A stretch of DNA of 24,446 nt from CAZISM01 sp964541895. GTDB taxonomy: Bacteria; Zhuqueibacterota; Zhuqueibacteria; Residuimicrobiales; Residuimicrobiaceae. The position numbers were made by a program, and so were the translations under genes. Under the pieces are notes generated by a model. The model saw nothing but the letters and a program-made list of their open reading frames with translations. It was not told the origin of the DNA and did no database searches. The stretch's first letter is position 1, and every line of letters begins with the position of its first letter. The stretch is from contig CAZISM010000083.1 in NCBI GenBank assembly GCA_964541895.1, forward strand, positions 1-24,446, given 5' to 3'. Positions 1 through 7,898 of this stretch are shown here, in pieces.

Positions 1-567
1 CACTCTTCCTGGTGGGACGGTTTTTTCGTCTACCTGTTGAACCATCATCTCTGGCAGCGCCGCCTCGATCTCATGATGCTCAAAGAACAGTTGCAGCAGC
101 ATCGGTTCTTTCGCTTTCTCGGCGCTTTTTCCATACAGCCGGGGGATGTGCGGCAGGTGCGGCAATCGCTCGCCTACGCCCTGGATCTACTGCAGTCGCC
201 GCACCCTTCGTTGTTGACCGTATTTCCGCAGGGGGAGCTCTTGCCCTGGGGCCGCCGTCCTCTCGAGTACCGGCCGGGCGTCCGCTGGCTGTGGCAACGC
301 GCGCCGGCAGCGACTCTCATAGTGCCGCTGGCGATCAAAATCGAATGTCTCGCCGAGCAGCGACCACAGGCGTTTCTCATGCTGGGCCAACCGGTTCCGG
401 CAGGCACCCGACCGTCTCTGGAGCACGTGCGCCGGCAGCACGAGGAGCTGTTGCTGGAGCTGCAGCAGCGGATCGAGGCCGGCGATTGTGGCCGTTCGCT
501 GGTGCTGGGCAAACCGTCGCTCCATCAACGCCGCCGGTTGTGGCCCTGGCGAAAGGGTGGCGCATGA
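1..567 (+). CDS. PlsC-type acyltransferase, 5' end cut by window edge
   Basis: The reading frame is open from base 1, so the gene begins upstream. The first visible residues, HSSWWD, form the HX4D catalytic motif of the glycerolphosphate acyltransferase (PlsC) family. FPQGEL near residue 75 of the visible part matches the FPEG-type substrate-binding block, and IVPLAI near residue 104 matches the later hydrophobic block. About 188 residues are visible; roughly 30-80 are probably missing at the N terminus. The stop overlaps the next gene's start (ATGA at 564-567), which implies translational coupling. Its neighbours are a family 2 glycosyltransferase and a CruF-like carotenoid hydratase. This suggests it adds the fatty acyl group of a carotenoid glycoside ester (a CruD-like role) rather than making phospholipid. 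The family is firm; the carotenoid substrate is inferred from context. Confidence 0.85.
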   Translation, partial: HSSWWDGFFVYLLNHHLWQRRLDLMMLKEQLQQHRFFRFLGAFSIQPGDVRQVRQSLAYALDLLQSPHPSLLTVFPQGELLPWGRRPLEYRPGVRWLWQRAPAATLIVPLAIKIECLAEQRPQAFLMLGQPVPAGTRPSLEHVRRQHEELLLELQQRIEAGDCGRSLVLGKPSLHQRRRLWPWRKGGA

Positions 568-1673
568 TCGCTCTCTATGTGCTGCTGATCCTGCTCGGGG
601 TCATCCTTGCGGTTACGGTGTTTAACGCGCTGACGGCGCCGCTGGTTTGCCGGGGACCAAAGCCGCAGCGCCCCGCTTTAGTCTCCCTGCTGGTGCCCTG
701 CCGCAACGAAGAGGATAACATCGCCACCTGCCTGTCGTATCTGCTGCAGCAGGATCATCCCCGCTTTGAAGTGCTGGTGCTGGACGACGACTCCACGGAC
801 AACACGGCGGCGATCGTGCGCTCGTTCGCCGGCCGGGACCCACGTGTTCGTTTGATCCGCGGCCAGCCGTTACCGAAGGGCTGGACCGGCAAGAACTGGG
901 CCTGTCATCAGCTGAGCCGGCAGGCCGGCGGAGAGTTTTTAATTTTTACCGATGCTGATAATTTTTACTCCGCGGATGCGGTCAGCCGAACGATCGGCTG
1001 GATGGAGGCGTATGAACTGGATCTGTTCTCGGCTTTTCCGCAACAGATCACAGTGACCTGGTCGGAAAAGTGGCTGGTTACGTTTTTTGATTTGACCGTT
1101 TACACCCTGCTGCCGCTCTGGTTAACCTATCGTTCCTCTTTTCCGTCGCTGTCCGCTGCGAACGGCCAATGGCTGGCGATACGCACATGTGCCTATGAAC
1201 GGATCGGCGGCCATGCCGCGGTGCGGCAACATGTGGTCGAAGACGTGGAACTGGCCCGCCGCTGCAAGCGACATGGCCTGCGTATGCTGACCGCTTCCGG
1301 ACGCGATGCGGTCAAAGGCCGCATGTATCGTTCGTTGTCGGAAGTCTGGAACGGTTTTGCCAAGAACGCCTATGGCTTGACGGGATTTCATCCTCTGCCT
1401 TTTCTCATTTTTCTGTTGCTGCTGTTTTTGCTCACTGTCCTGCCGTACGGTTTGATCTTTGTTGCAGCGGTTCGCATCCCCGCTCTCTTTATGGTAGCTG
1501 CCAACGTTCTTATCCGTGGCGTGGCGGCGGTGAAATTCAAACAGCCCTTTGGCCACAGTACTGTTTTTCATCCGCTGGCGATGGTGCTGGTCCTGGCGTT
1601 GGCGGTCTATTCTATGGTATCCTATTATCATCATGGCGTGGTGTGGAAAGGACGCCGGATTACATGGTCGTAA
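564..1673 (+). CDS. Family 2 glycosyltransferase, probable carotenoid glycosyltransferase (CruG/CruC-like)
   Basis: A 369-residue membrane-bound GT-A enzyme expected to transfer a sugar from a nucleotide-sugar donor to a hydroxylated carotenoid. Residues 1-25 form an N-terminal membrane helix. The GT2 fold follows: VPCRNEEDN at 44-52, LDDDSTDN at 73-80, the metal-binding DAD at 130-132, and the acceptor/base motif VVEDVEL at 224-230. Two or three hydrophobic segments (about 278-302, 305-320 and 337-355) and a C-terminal WKGRR at 361-365, usual in membrane GT2 proteins, complete it. The start at 564 was chosen because it sits in the ATGA overlap with the acyltransferase and gives a natural N-terminal helix; the frame is open further upstream, but that part only shadows the acyltransferase gene. 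It overlaps the next gene by 10 bases. The glycosyltransferase call is firm; the carotenoid acceptor rests on the neighbours. Confidence 0.88.
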   Translation: MIALYVLLILLGVILAVTVFNALTAPLVCRGPKPQRPALVSLLVPCRNEEDNIATCLSYLLQQDHPRFEVLVLDDDSTDNTAAIVRSFAGRDPRVRLIRGQPLPKGWTGKNWACHQLSRQAGGEFLIFTDADNFYSADAVSRTIGWMEAYELDLFSAFPQQITVTWSEKWLVTFFDLTVYTLLPLWLTYRSSFPSLSAANGQWLAIRTCAYERIGGHAAVRQHVVEDVELARRCKRHGLRMLTASGRDAVKGRMYRSLSEVWNGFAKNAYGLTGFHPLPFLIFLLLLFLLTVLPYGLIFVAAVRIPALFMVAANVLIRGVAAVKFKQPFGHSTVFHPLAMVLVLALAVYSMVSYYHHGVVWKGRRITWS

Positions 1674-2326
1674 GGGAGCAAACGTGGCGGCGGCAGGATC
1701 CTGTGTCGATCCTGATGTACGTCATGATGATCGCCGGTGCGGTCTGGCATGGCCTGGGCTGGTTTGACAGCCTGATGCGCTGGCTGAGCGGTCCCATGTT
1801 GATTGGCTTTGGGATCGGCGTGCTGTTTCAGGCAGGAAAGCGGGCCACGCCGCTGTTCTGGCTTTGGGCTGTGTTGGTGCTTTTGCTCTCGTTTCTGATC
1901 GAGAACGCCGGTGTGCACACGGGCCTGCCTTTTGGCGTCTATGCTTATTCTCACGTCCTGCAGCCGCAATGGCTGGGTGTACCGTTGGCCATCGCCTTTT
2001 CGTGGCTGATGCTGCTGATCGGTGCGGCCAGGATCGCGGCCTGGGCCGGTGGCAGCCGGTCGCGACCGCTTTTGGTATGTGCGGTCGCCCTTTTGCTGAC
2101 TCTGTTCGATGCCGTCATGGAGCCGGCGGCGGTGCGTTTGGGCTACTGGTTCTGGCAGGGCGGGACGATCCCGCTGCAGAATTACATCAGCTGGTTTGCC
2201 ATCGCGCTCCTGTTCGCCTGGGCCGGATCCTATATGGATCTGGAAAAAGTGTTGCGCTCCCGCCGCCTCGCCCATTTCTACCTCGCCCCCCTGCTCTATT
2301 TTATCCTGGTGTTGATCTTTAGTTGA
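1664..2326 (+). CDS. cruF: CruF-like carotenoid 1',2'-hydratase family protein (DUF422)
   Basis: A 220-residue protein with about six membrane helices. It belongs to the carotenoid biosynthesis DUF422 family, whose known members (CruF) add water across the terminal 1',2' double bond of acyclic or monocyclic carotenoids to give the hydroxyl that is later glycosylated. Family landmarks are visible: IENAGVHTG at 79-87 followed by PFGVYAYS at 89-96, GVPLAIAFSW at 105-114, FDAVMEP at 148-154, and PLQNYISWF at 170-178. The ATG at 1664 is preferred over an in-frame GTG at 1643 because AAAGGA at 1648-1653 lies at a workable distance and the upstream residues are not family-like. The start lies inside the end of the glycosyltransferase gene, as expected of a coupled operon. 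Hydratase, then sugar transfer, then acylation gives a coherent route to a carotenoid glycoside ester. Confidence 0.85.
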   Translation: MVVREQTWRRQDPVSILMYVMMIAGAVWHGLGWFDSLMRWLSGPMLIGFGIGVLFQAGKRATPLFWLWAVLVLLLSFLIENAGVHTGLPFGVYAYSHVLQPQWLGVPLAIAFSWLMLLIGAARIAAWAGGSRSRPLLVCAVALLLTLFDAVMEPAAVRLGYWFWQGGTIPLQNYISWFAIALLFAWAGSYMDLEKVLRSRRLAHFYLAPLLYFILVLIFS

Positions 2327-2337
2327 AAAAAACGGGC

Positions 2338-2366
2338 TTGCGGTTCACTAAAAATGTGTGTATAAT
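2338..2366 (+). promoter_or_regulatory. Sigma-70-type promoter for the tetR gene
   Basis: TTGCGG at 2338-2343 and a perfect TATAAT at 2361-2366 are separated by 17 bases. The -10 box runs into the inverted repeat at 2365-2382, so a repressor bound there would block RNA polymerase. This suggests autoregulation. Confidence 0.7.
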
Positions 2367-2388
2367 TGAAAAATGATTCAATAATCAA
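2362..2388. promoter_or_regulatory. Probable TetR operator, copy 1
   Basis: The inverted repeat ATTGAA (2365-2370), six bases AAATGA, TTCAAT (2377-2382) sits between the promoter and the regulator's start. The surrounding 27 bases recur at 3032-3058, with a single difference (T2374 versus C3044). Repetition upstream of both the regulator and the efflux operon is the standard sign of a local TetR operator. No binding has been shown. Confidence 0.75.
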
Positions 2389-2400
2389 AGCAATGGTGTT

Positions 2401-2994
2401 ATGAGAACAAGATCCGGCAACAAGGAACAGCGCATCCTGGATGCGGCCGTAACCGTCTTTGCCCAGGACGGCTATCATCGCGCCAAAATCGCTGTCATCG
2501 CCGAAGAGGCCGGGGTGGCCATCGGCAGCGTCTATGTCTATTTTACCAACAAGGAAGCCATCCTGCAGCGCATCTTTGCCGACTTGTGGGCCCATTTTTC
2601 CGACGAATTGGAGGTGCGCTACCAGCGCAAGGACCTGAGCGCTGTTGAAAAGCTGGAGGCCATGATCGATCTGGTTTTTGACGAATTCATTCATAATCCT
2701 GACCTTGGCATCGTTTTCGTCAACGAACAGAACTATTTGCTGCAAAAAAGCCGCGCCCGCTTCGAGCAGTATTATGATGCCTTTCTGGAACTGGGCAGCC
2801 GGATTGTACAGGATGGCATGAAGAAAGGCTTGTTTCGCAAGGATGTGGATCTGTTGGTATTGCGCCATTTTACCTTCGGCGGCATCAGACACCTGATTCA
2901 TCTCTGGGCCCGGGACCCCAAACACTTTTCCCTGCCTGATATCCGGTCGAGCATCAAGAGCCTGGTCAAAAACAGCATCGTGCGACCTGACTGA
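2401..2994 (+). CDS. TetR/AcrR family transcriptional repressor
   Basis: A 197-residue regulator. The N-terminal helix-turn-helix spans about residues 10-56, with RILDAAVTVFAQDGY at 11-25, IAVIAEEAGVAIGSVYVYF at 30-48, then NKEAIL; this is the normal TetR pattern. The C-terminal ligand domain (about 60-197) is all helical, and its closest flavour by eye is the FadR/AcrR type. The gene sits just upstream of a four-gene efflux operon on the same strand, and the same 27-bp palindromic element precedes both. The simple reading is that it represses itself and the exporter until a ligand, perhaps a lipophilic or fatty-acyl compound, binds. The ATG at 2401 has only a weak ribosome site. No terminator lies between this gene and the efflux genes, so some read-through is possible. 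Confidence 0.92.
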   Translation: MRTRSGNKEQRILDAAVTVFAQDGYHRAKIAVIAEEAGVAIGSVYVYFTNKEAILQRIFADLWAHFSDELEVRYQRKDLSAVEKLEAMIDLVFDEFIHNPDLGIVFVNEQNYLLQKSRARFEQYYDAFLELGSRIVQDGMKKGLFRKDVDLLVLRHFTFGGIRHLIHLWARDPKHFSLPDIRSSIKSLVKNSIVRPD

Positions 2995-3031
2995 ACGCTC
3001 TCCATAGCCGGCGATAATCAAAACGTCACCC

Positions 3032-3058
3032 ATAATTGAAAAACGATTCAATAATCAA
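3032..3058. promoter_or_regulatory. Probable TetR operator, copy 2, in front of the efflux operon
   Basis: ATTGAA (3035-3040), AAACGA, TTCAAT (3047-3052) repeats copy 1 almost exactly across 27 bases. It ends a few bases before the ribosome site AAGGAG at 3061-3066. CATAAT at 3031-3036 could serve as a -10 box overlapping the palindrome, but I see no good -35 box at the right distance. Confidence 0.75.
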
Positions 3059-3071
3059 TAAAGGAGCTATT

Positions 3072-4520
3072 ATGCGCAGGTGTCTCCTCCTCGCGCTCTG
3101 GCCGTTCCGGGTATACTGCCAGGCGCTGGGGCTGGCAGAGGCGGTCGAGTTTGCCGACGACCATAACGAAAGGATCCGCCAGTATGCGGAGCAGGTTCAG
3201 GATCACGGTCACAGGGTGCATGCGGCCCTGGGCCGGTTTGCACCTCAGGTCAAACTGGCCGCAAGCGTCACCCGTCTCAACGATGACATGGTGATCGACC
3301 TCAGTCCCATCCGTACGGCGCTCATCGATATGCAAAGCCGAAACCAGGTGGAATTCGCCAACCTTTATAGTGTGCAGCAGCAGCGACCGCAGCTGACCAG
3401 TGGTGAACGCGCCGCTCTGCTGCAGCAGTACAGCGCGGCCCTGGATGACCGAATTCCGGCCTTTGCCGAAACGTTTAAGGAGAAAGAGTATTATACGGCG
3501 ACGGTATCCGTCGTGCAACCGCTTTTCCTCGGCGGCAAATTGATCGCCGCCCACCAGTACGCCCGGGCCGAACTGGCCTGCAGCCAGGCTGAGCTGGAAA
3601 AGATCCGCCACGAAGTGGCTCGGGAGACCGAGGATCGCTATATCACCGTCGCGCTTTTGCAGGAGGTGGTGGCGACGCGCCGGCTGGTGTTGCTGGGGAT
3701 GCAGCAGCATGAGCGACAGGCGCAGCGGTTGCTGGCGCAAGGCTTGATCGCACACGTGCAATTATTACGCAGCCAGGTCGCCGTAGCCGAAGCAGAACGC
3801 CATCTGCATGACGATCTCAATCGCCTGGATATCGCCATGCTGGCGTTGCGTCAAGTCATGGCCTGGCCGGAGGAAAGACCGTTGCAGATATCGGACACGT
3901 TGTCTTTTGTGGTGGTGCCGGATTCAGCCGCCTGCTTTGCCGGCAGCATCGAGGAGCAGCCGTTGCTGACCATGGTGGCCAGCAAAGAAAAGGCGGCCGT
4001 GCAGGGGATTCACGTGGCCCGCTCCGCCTATTTTCCGGAGCTGGCGGTCTTTGGCAAATATGAAATGGCTCCCCGATACCTTTCGGCGTTGGAGCCGCGT
4101 TGGCTGATCGGTGCACAAGCCAGCATCACTCTGTTTGACGGCTTTCGGCGACAGCAGAACCTGCAATCCGCCAGGAACGTCCGCAACCAGGTGCAGGCGT
4201 TGCGTGCCCACACGCAACGGCAGATAGACTTGTGGAGGGTGAAAGCCTATCGCGAGGCTAACAACGCCCTGCATCGCTATCTGCAGATGGCCAGCCATCA
4301 ACAGCTGGCGCAAGAGAGCGTGCGCCTGTATGAAAAACGGTTTGAAACAGGTTTGAGCACCTCGCTGGAGGTGATCGACAGCCGGCTGGTGCTGGAGAAA
4401 ATTATTCTCGAGCGAACGCAATCCCTGTTCGATTTTTATCATCAGATGGCGGATTTTTATGTAGCCAGCGGCCGCCCGCAGGATTTTATCGCGTTGTGGA
4501 ACAGGCGTACGCAAAAGTGA
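3072..4520 (+). CDS. TolC-like outer membrane efflux protein
   Basis: A 482-residue outer membrane factor that would form the channel of a tripartite exporter. A short basic and hydrophobic N terminus (residues 1 to about 18) looks like a signal peptide. LGLAEAVEFADDHNERIR follows at 19-36, matching the opening 'sLxeAvxxAlxxN' of the OEP family. The protein then consists of two long amphipathic helical halves rich in Q, E, A and R, with FETGLSTSLEVIDS near 432-445 and YHQMADFYVASG near the end, both characteristic of TolC/OEP. The ATG at 3072 was chosen because AAGGAG lies 5 bases upstream; the frame is open to 3036, but that stretch is the operator. It is the first gene of the efflux operon, followed after 40 bases by the HlyD-like adaptor. 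Confidence 0.9.
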   Translation: MRRCLLLALWPFRVYCQALGLAEAVEFADDHNERIRQYAEQVQDHGHRVHAALGRFAPQVKLAASVTRLNDDMVIDLSPIRTALIDMQSRNQVEFANLYSVQQQRPQLTSGERAALLQQYSAALDDRIPAFAETFKEKEYYTATVSVVQPLFLGGKLIAAHQYARAELACSQAELEKIRHEVARETEDRYITVALLQEVVATRRLVLLGMQQHERQAQRLLAQGLIAHVQLLRSQVAVAEAERHLHDDLNRLDIAMLALRQVMAWPEERPLQISDTLSFVVVPDSAACFAGSIEEQPLLTMVASKEKAAVQGIHVARSAYFPELAVFGKYEMAPRYLSALEPRWLIGAQASITLFDGFRRQQNLQSARNVRNQVQALRAHTQRQIDLWRVKAYREANNALHRYLQMASHQQLAQESVRLYEKRFETGLSTSLEVIDSRLVLEKIILERTQSLFDFYHQMADFYVASGRPQDFIALWNRRTQK

Positions 4521-4560
4521 CCGCCGTGCACCGGTGCGAAAGCGAACAAAGGAGACAGTG

Positions 4561-5541
4561 ATGAATACGAGCAAAAATCGATGGCTGTTATGGATACCGG
4601 CGCTGTTGTGTGTGCTGGCTGCGCTGGTTTGGGCCTATACGGGCTGGTCTCGTCCGGCTGAAATTCTGGAAGCCATGGCAGAAGCGACCCACATAGATGT
4701 ATCCAGCAAAATCCCGGGCCGGATCGACACGATGATGGTGGAGGAGGGAAGTTTTGTCAAGCGAGGCCAGGTCCTGGCCCGCCTGAGCAGCCGCGAGATC
4801 GACGCTAAAGTGGGACAGGCGCGTGCCGCCATGCATGCGGCAGAGGCCAGGTACCGGATGGCGATGCACGGGGCCCGGCCCGAAGAGCGGGTGGCGGCGG
4901 AAAAATTGTTCAAGACCGCCCGGGTGCAGCTGGATCTGGCGGAAAAAACCTACCAACGGATAGAGGCTGTGTTCGCCGACAGCGTCATTTCCGTGCAGGA
5001 ACATGACCAGATGCTGCACCAATATCAGGCTGCCCGGGAACAGGCCGAAGCCGCCCAGGCTCGCTATGAAATGGTGCTGCACGGCACCCGCAGCGAAGAG
5101 ATCGATGGCGCTCGTGCCTTGCTGGAGCAGGCCCGGAACGCTTTGCAGGAAGCCCTGGCCTATCAGTCCGAATGCGAGATCAAGTCGCCCATCGATGGCC
5201 TGGTCAGCAAACAGCTGCTGGATCGCGGCGAGATGGCAGCGGGCGGCTACCCAGTGTTTACCCTGATGGACGTGCATGACATCTGGCTGGTTCTGCAGGC
5301 GCGCGAAGACCAGCTGGCTGATCTCAAGAGCGGTCAGATCTGTTATGGTGCCATTCCGGCTCTGCGCCAAAGCCGGGTGGCGTTCCGTGTCAGCTCCATC
5401 GCTGCCATGGCCGATTTCAGCACCTGGCGGTCCACGCATCAAAAGGGCGATTTTGATGTCAAGACCTTTGAAATAAAGCTGGTGCCGGTGCTGGCTGTGA
5501 GCGGGTTGCGTCCCGGCATGTCGGTTCTTTTACAGCGATAA
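4561..5541 (+). CDS. HlyD/YbhG-type periplasmic adaptor (membrane fusion protein)
   Basis: A 326-residue adaptor linking the inner membrane permeases to the TolC-like channel. One N-terminal membrane helix spans about residues 8-26. The first half of the lipoyl/barrel-sandwich domain follows (IDVSSKIPGRID near 45-56, then VEEGSFVKRGQVLARL at 60-75). A coiled-coil hairpin rich in A, E, Q and R spans about 80-190, the second lipoyl half (EIKSPIDGLVSKQLLDRGE) is near 196-214, and a beta-barrel domain ends the protein. The repeated 'HGxRxEE' within the hairpin is usual in YbhG-like adaptors. The ATG at 4561 is chosen because AAAGGAG lies just upstream; an in-frame GTG at 4534 would place that site inside the gene. 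The first permease follows after 15 bases. Confidence 0.92.
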   Translation: MNTSKNRWLLWIPALLCVLAALVWAYTGWSRPAEILEAMAEATHIDVSSKIPGRIDTMMVEEGSFVKRGQVLARLSSREIDAKVGQARAAMHAAEARYRMAMHGARPEERVAAEKLFKTARVQLDLAEKTYQRIEAVFADSVISVQEHDQMLHQYQAAREQAEAAQARYEMVLHGTRSEEIDGARALLEQARNALQEALAYQSECEIKSPIDGLVSKQLLDRGEMAAGGYPVFTLMDVHDIWLVLQAREDQLADLKSGQICYGAIPALRQSRVAFRVSSIAAMADFSTWRSTHQKGDFDVKTFEIKLVPVLAVSGLRPGMSVLLQR

Positions 5542-5556
5542 CGACGGGAGAGGGTT

Positions 5557-6738
5557 ATGGTGCAAAAACGCAAGGCCGTGATCCTGCGAGCTGCGGCACG
5601 AGTAGCCATTCGTGAATGGCGCCGACTGTTCAGCCGCCGGGATATGCTGTGGTTGATTATTCTTTTGCCGAGCCTTGTGTTCATGGTGTTCGGCGCCATA
5701 TACTGGCATGGTGTGGTCTCTGACATTCCGATCGTCATTTGCGATCTGGATCACACAGAGCTGTCGCGCCTGTTGACACGCAGCCTGGAGAGCACCCGCT
5801 CGCTGCGCATAACAGGATACGTCCACTCTGTAGAAGAAATCCGCCAGGGCTTTCAGCAGGGCGAATGGCAGGCGGCGGTGGTAATGCCGCGCGATCTGGA
5901 GGCCCGGGTCAAGACGGCAAAACCGGCCCGTCTGGTCCTCTATCGCAACCAGGGCAACATCATAATCGGCAACCTGGTGTACAAGGATGCTCTGGCTGTG
6001 ATCAAGACCGTATCGGCCGCTATTCTCATAAAAAAATTTCGCAGCGTCGGCATGACGGACGAGCAGGCGTTGAGCGCGGCGAATCCGATCCGGTTGGACG
6101 TGCGTTCGCTGTATAATCCGTATTATAATTACGCGCAGTATCTGTTGCCCGGCCTGTTGACCGCGATGCTGCAGATGAGCTGGATGATGTCGGCGGCTTT
6201 GGTGATATCGACCGAGTTCAAGGAGAACAGTGTGAGCCGGCTGTGGGCCGAATCGGCCCACAGCCCCTGGGCTTTGCTGGTCGGCAAGGCGACACCTTAT
6301 GTGATGATCGGCATCGTCCAGTTTGTAGTGCTGTTTCTCGTCGTCCTGCTCCTGGGCAAAACGGCGGCGCCGACGAGCTGGCTGGCGACGCTGGGTTTTA
6401 CCTTGATTTTTCTTTTGACCTCTCAGAGTCTGGGCCTGATGATCTCCTGTCTGGCGCACGATCCCATGTTTGCCACCGAGATCAGTGTCTTTATCAATAC
6501 GCCGGCGTTTCTCTTTAGCGGCTATACCTTTCCAGTCTGGGGCATGCCGGCGCTGCACACCCTGATCGCCCGAATTCTGCCGTTTACCTATTATCTCGGC
6601 GGCTTGATAAAGGTGTTTGTCATGGATCAACCGGTGTGGTCTGTTTGGCGGGAAGCGCTGATCCTGTCCGGTTTTTTATTGGTTTCGATCTGGATATCCA
6701 TCCGCTCGCTGGCGAAAACGATGAGAGGTTTGGCATGA
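5557..6738 (+). CDS. ABC-2 type permease, first of a pair (YbhS/YhhJ-like)
   Basis: A 393-residue inner membrane protein. It has a cytoplasmic basic start (to about residue 30), one helix at about 31-50, a large extracytoplasmic domain (about 52-205), then five hydrophobic segments to the C terminus. This is the ABC2_membrane_3 layout seen in the E. coli YbhS/YbhR and YhhJ permeases. Landmarks are IVICDLDHTELSRLL near 59-73, NPYYNYAQYLLPGLL near 187-201 and FSGYTFPVWGMP near 318-329. The start has the ribosome-site-like GGGAGAGGG upstream. The stop overlaps the next start (ATGA at 6735-6738), so the two permeases are translationally coupled and probably form a heterodimer. The usual ATPase partner is missing between the adaptor and this gene. 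Confidence 0.88.
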   Translation: MVQKRKAVILRAAARVAIREWRRLFSRRDMLWLIILLPSLVFMVFGAIYWHGVVSDIPIVICDLDHTELSRLLTRSLESTRSLRITGYVHSVEEIRQGFQQGEWQAAVVMPRDLEARVKTAKPARLVLYRNQGNIIIGNLVYKDALAVIKTVSAAILIKKFRSVGMTDEQALSAANPIRLDVRSLYNPYYNYAQYLLPGLLTAMLQMSWMMSAALVISTEFKENSVSRLWAESAHSPWALLVGKATPYVMIGIVQFVVLFLVVLLLGKTAAPTSWLATLGFTLIFLLTSQSLGLMISCLAHDPMFATEISVFINTPAFLFSGYTFPVWGMPALHTLIARILPFTYYLGGLIKVFVMDQPVWSVWREALILSGFLLVSIWISIRSLAKTMRGLA

Positions 6739-7898
6739 TAGCGATTTGGCAGCGGTTGCTTCGCCGTGAACAGAGCCTCATCCGCCAAGATAGAAATTTG
6801 ATCATGGTGCTGCTTGTGGCGCCGGTGTTCTATGCTTTTTTTTATGGCAGCATTTATTTGCATAAAAGCGGGCAGGATATAGCCGTGGTGGTGGTTGATC
6901 AGGACCATACCCCATGGTCCAGGGAATTTATTCGCAGCCTGGATGCCCACCCTCTTATCCGGGTGCAGGAGGTTGCCACGGAGGTGTCGGCGGCGCGAAA
7001 GCCGCTGGACGCGCTCTCTGCTTGCGGCGTGATCGTTATTCCGCCGGGAGCCTATCGCCGGTTATGCCGGCAGGAGGCGGCCACGGTGGTCGCGGAAATC
7101 AACGCCAGCCGCTTTTTGGTGGCCAATGACATCAATAGAGCGGTGAACGAAGTGGCTGAAGAAACAGGTCGCCGTATTGCCGAAAAGGCGCTGAGCCGGG
7201 CCGGTCGTCCGCAGACCATGGCCACGCCGCTGACGGCGGATCTGCGTACGCTGGCCAACCAGACCGGCAGCTATGGTGATTTTATGCTGCCAGGGCTTTT
7301 GATGCTCATTTTACAACAGACCCTGTTGATTGGCCTGGCAGAGGGCATAGGCCAGGAACGGGAAAACGGCACTCTGGTTGAATGGCTGACTGAAGCGGAT
7401 CAACGACCCTGGTTGGCGGTGATGGGTAAGGGTACTTTTTATGTTCTTTTATACGGCGGTTATGCTGCTCTGTTTCTCACTCTCCATTATGCCGTCTTTA
7501 AGCTGATCCAGGCGGGTCCTTGGGGGAGTGTGGTGATGCTGCTGGCCATGTTTCTTTTATGTGCGACCAGTTGGGCGATGCTGATAGGGACGTTTTTCTC
7601 CGGCAAGTTGCAGGCGTTGCAGTGGAGTGTGTTTACCTCTTATCCGGTATTTTTGCTGTCCGGCTACAGCTGGCCGCTGCAGGCGATGCCGCACAGCTTG
7701 CAGGTGCTGGCGCAGCTGCTGCCGCTGACGCCGTTCCTGCGGGCTTTTGGGCGCGTGACCCTGCTGGGGGCAGAGTGGACGCAGATCATGCCGGAACTGT
7801 TGCACCTGGTTCTGCTGACCGCGCTCTGCTTCTGGGCGGCCGGTCGAAGGCTGGCCGCTTTGTCACAGAGTCGTTTGTCGCCGGATCGCCAGGAATAG
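6735..7898 (+). CDS. ABC-2 type permease, second of a pair (YbhR-like)
   Basis: A 387-residue paralogue of the preceding permease with the same architecture: a first helix at about 22-40, an extracytoplasmic domain opening with VVVVDQDHTPWSREFIRSL (about 50-68), then GDFMLPGLLMLILQQT near 179-194 and four further membrane segments, with LLSGYSWPLQAMP near 305-317. The start at 6735 is set by the ATGA overlap; the frame is open slightly upstream, but that part lies within the first permease gene. It is the last gene of the operon. No Walker A, LSGGQ signature or other ABC ATPase motif is encoded anywhere from 2401 to 7898, so energy must come from an ATPase encoded elsewhere or from a different mechanism. 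Confidence 0.88.
   Translation: MIAIWQRLLRREQSLIRQDRNLIMVLLVAPVFYAFFYGSIYLHKSGQDIAVVVVDQDHTPWSREFIRSLDAHPLIRVQEVATEVSAARKPLDALSACGVIVIPPGAYRRLCRQEAATVVAEINASRFLVANDINRAVNEVAEETGRRIAEKALSRAGRPQTMATPLTADLRTLANQTGSYGDFMLPGLLMLILQQTLLIGLAEGIGQERENGTLVEWLTEADQRPWLAVMGKGTFYVLLYGGYAALFLTLHYAVFKLIQAGPWGSVVMLLAMFLLCATSWAMLIGTFFSGKLQALQWSVFTSYPVFLLSGYSWPLQAMPHSLQVLAQLLPLTPFLRAFGRVTLLGAEWTQIMPELLHLVLLTALCFWAAGRRLAALSQSRLSPDRQE

Noticed and set aside
12..563. Upstream in-frame extension of the glycosyltransferase frame.
   Set aside because: It overlaps the acyltransferase gene in another frame and reads as low-complexity A/R/P/G sequence. The ATG at 564 with the ATGA overlap is the natural start.
2296..3051. 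A 251-codon minus-strand frame opposite the tetR gene.
   Set aside because: It is a shadow of tetR with no motif, and it would have to be read through the operator region.
3036..3071. Upstream extension of the TolC-like gene.
   Set aside because: These bases are the operator and ribosome site, and the resulting N terminus would destroy the signal peptide.
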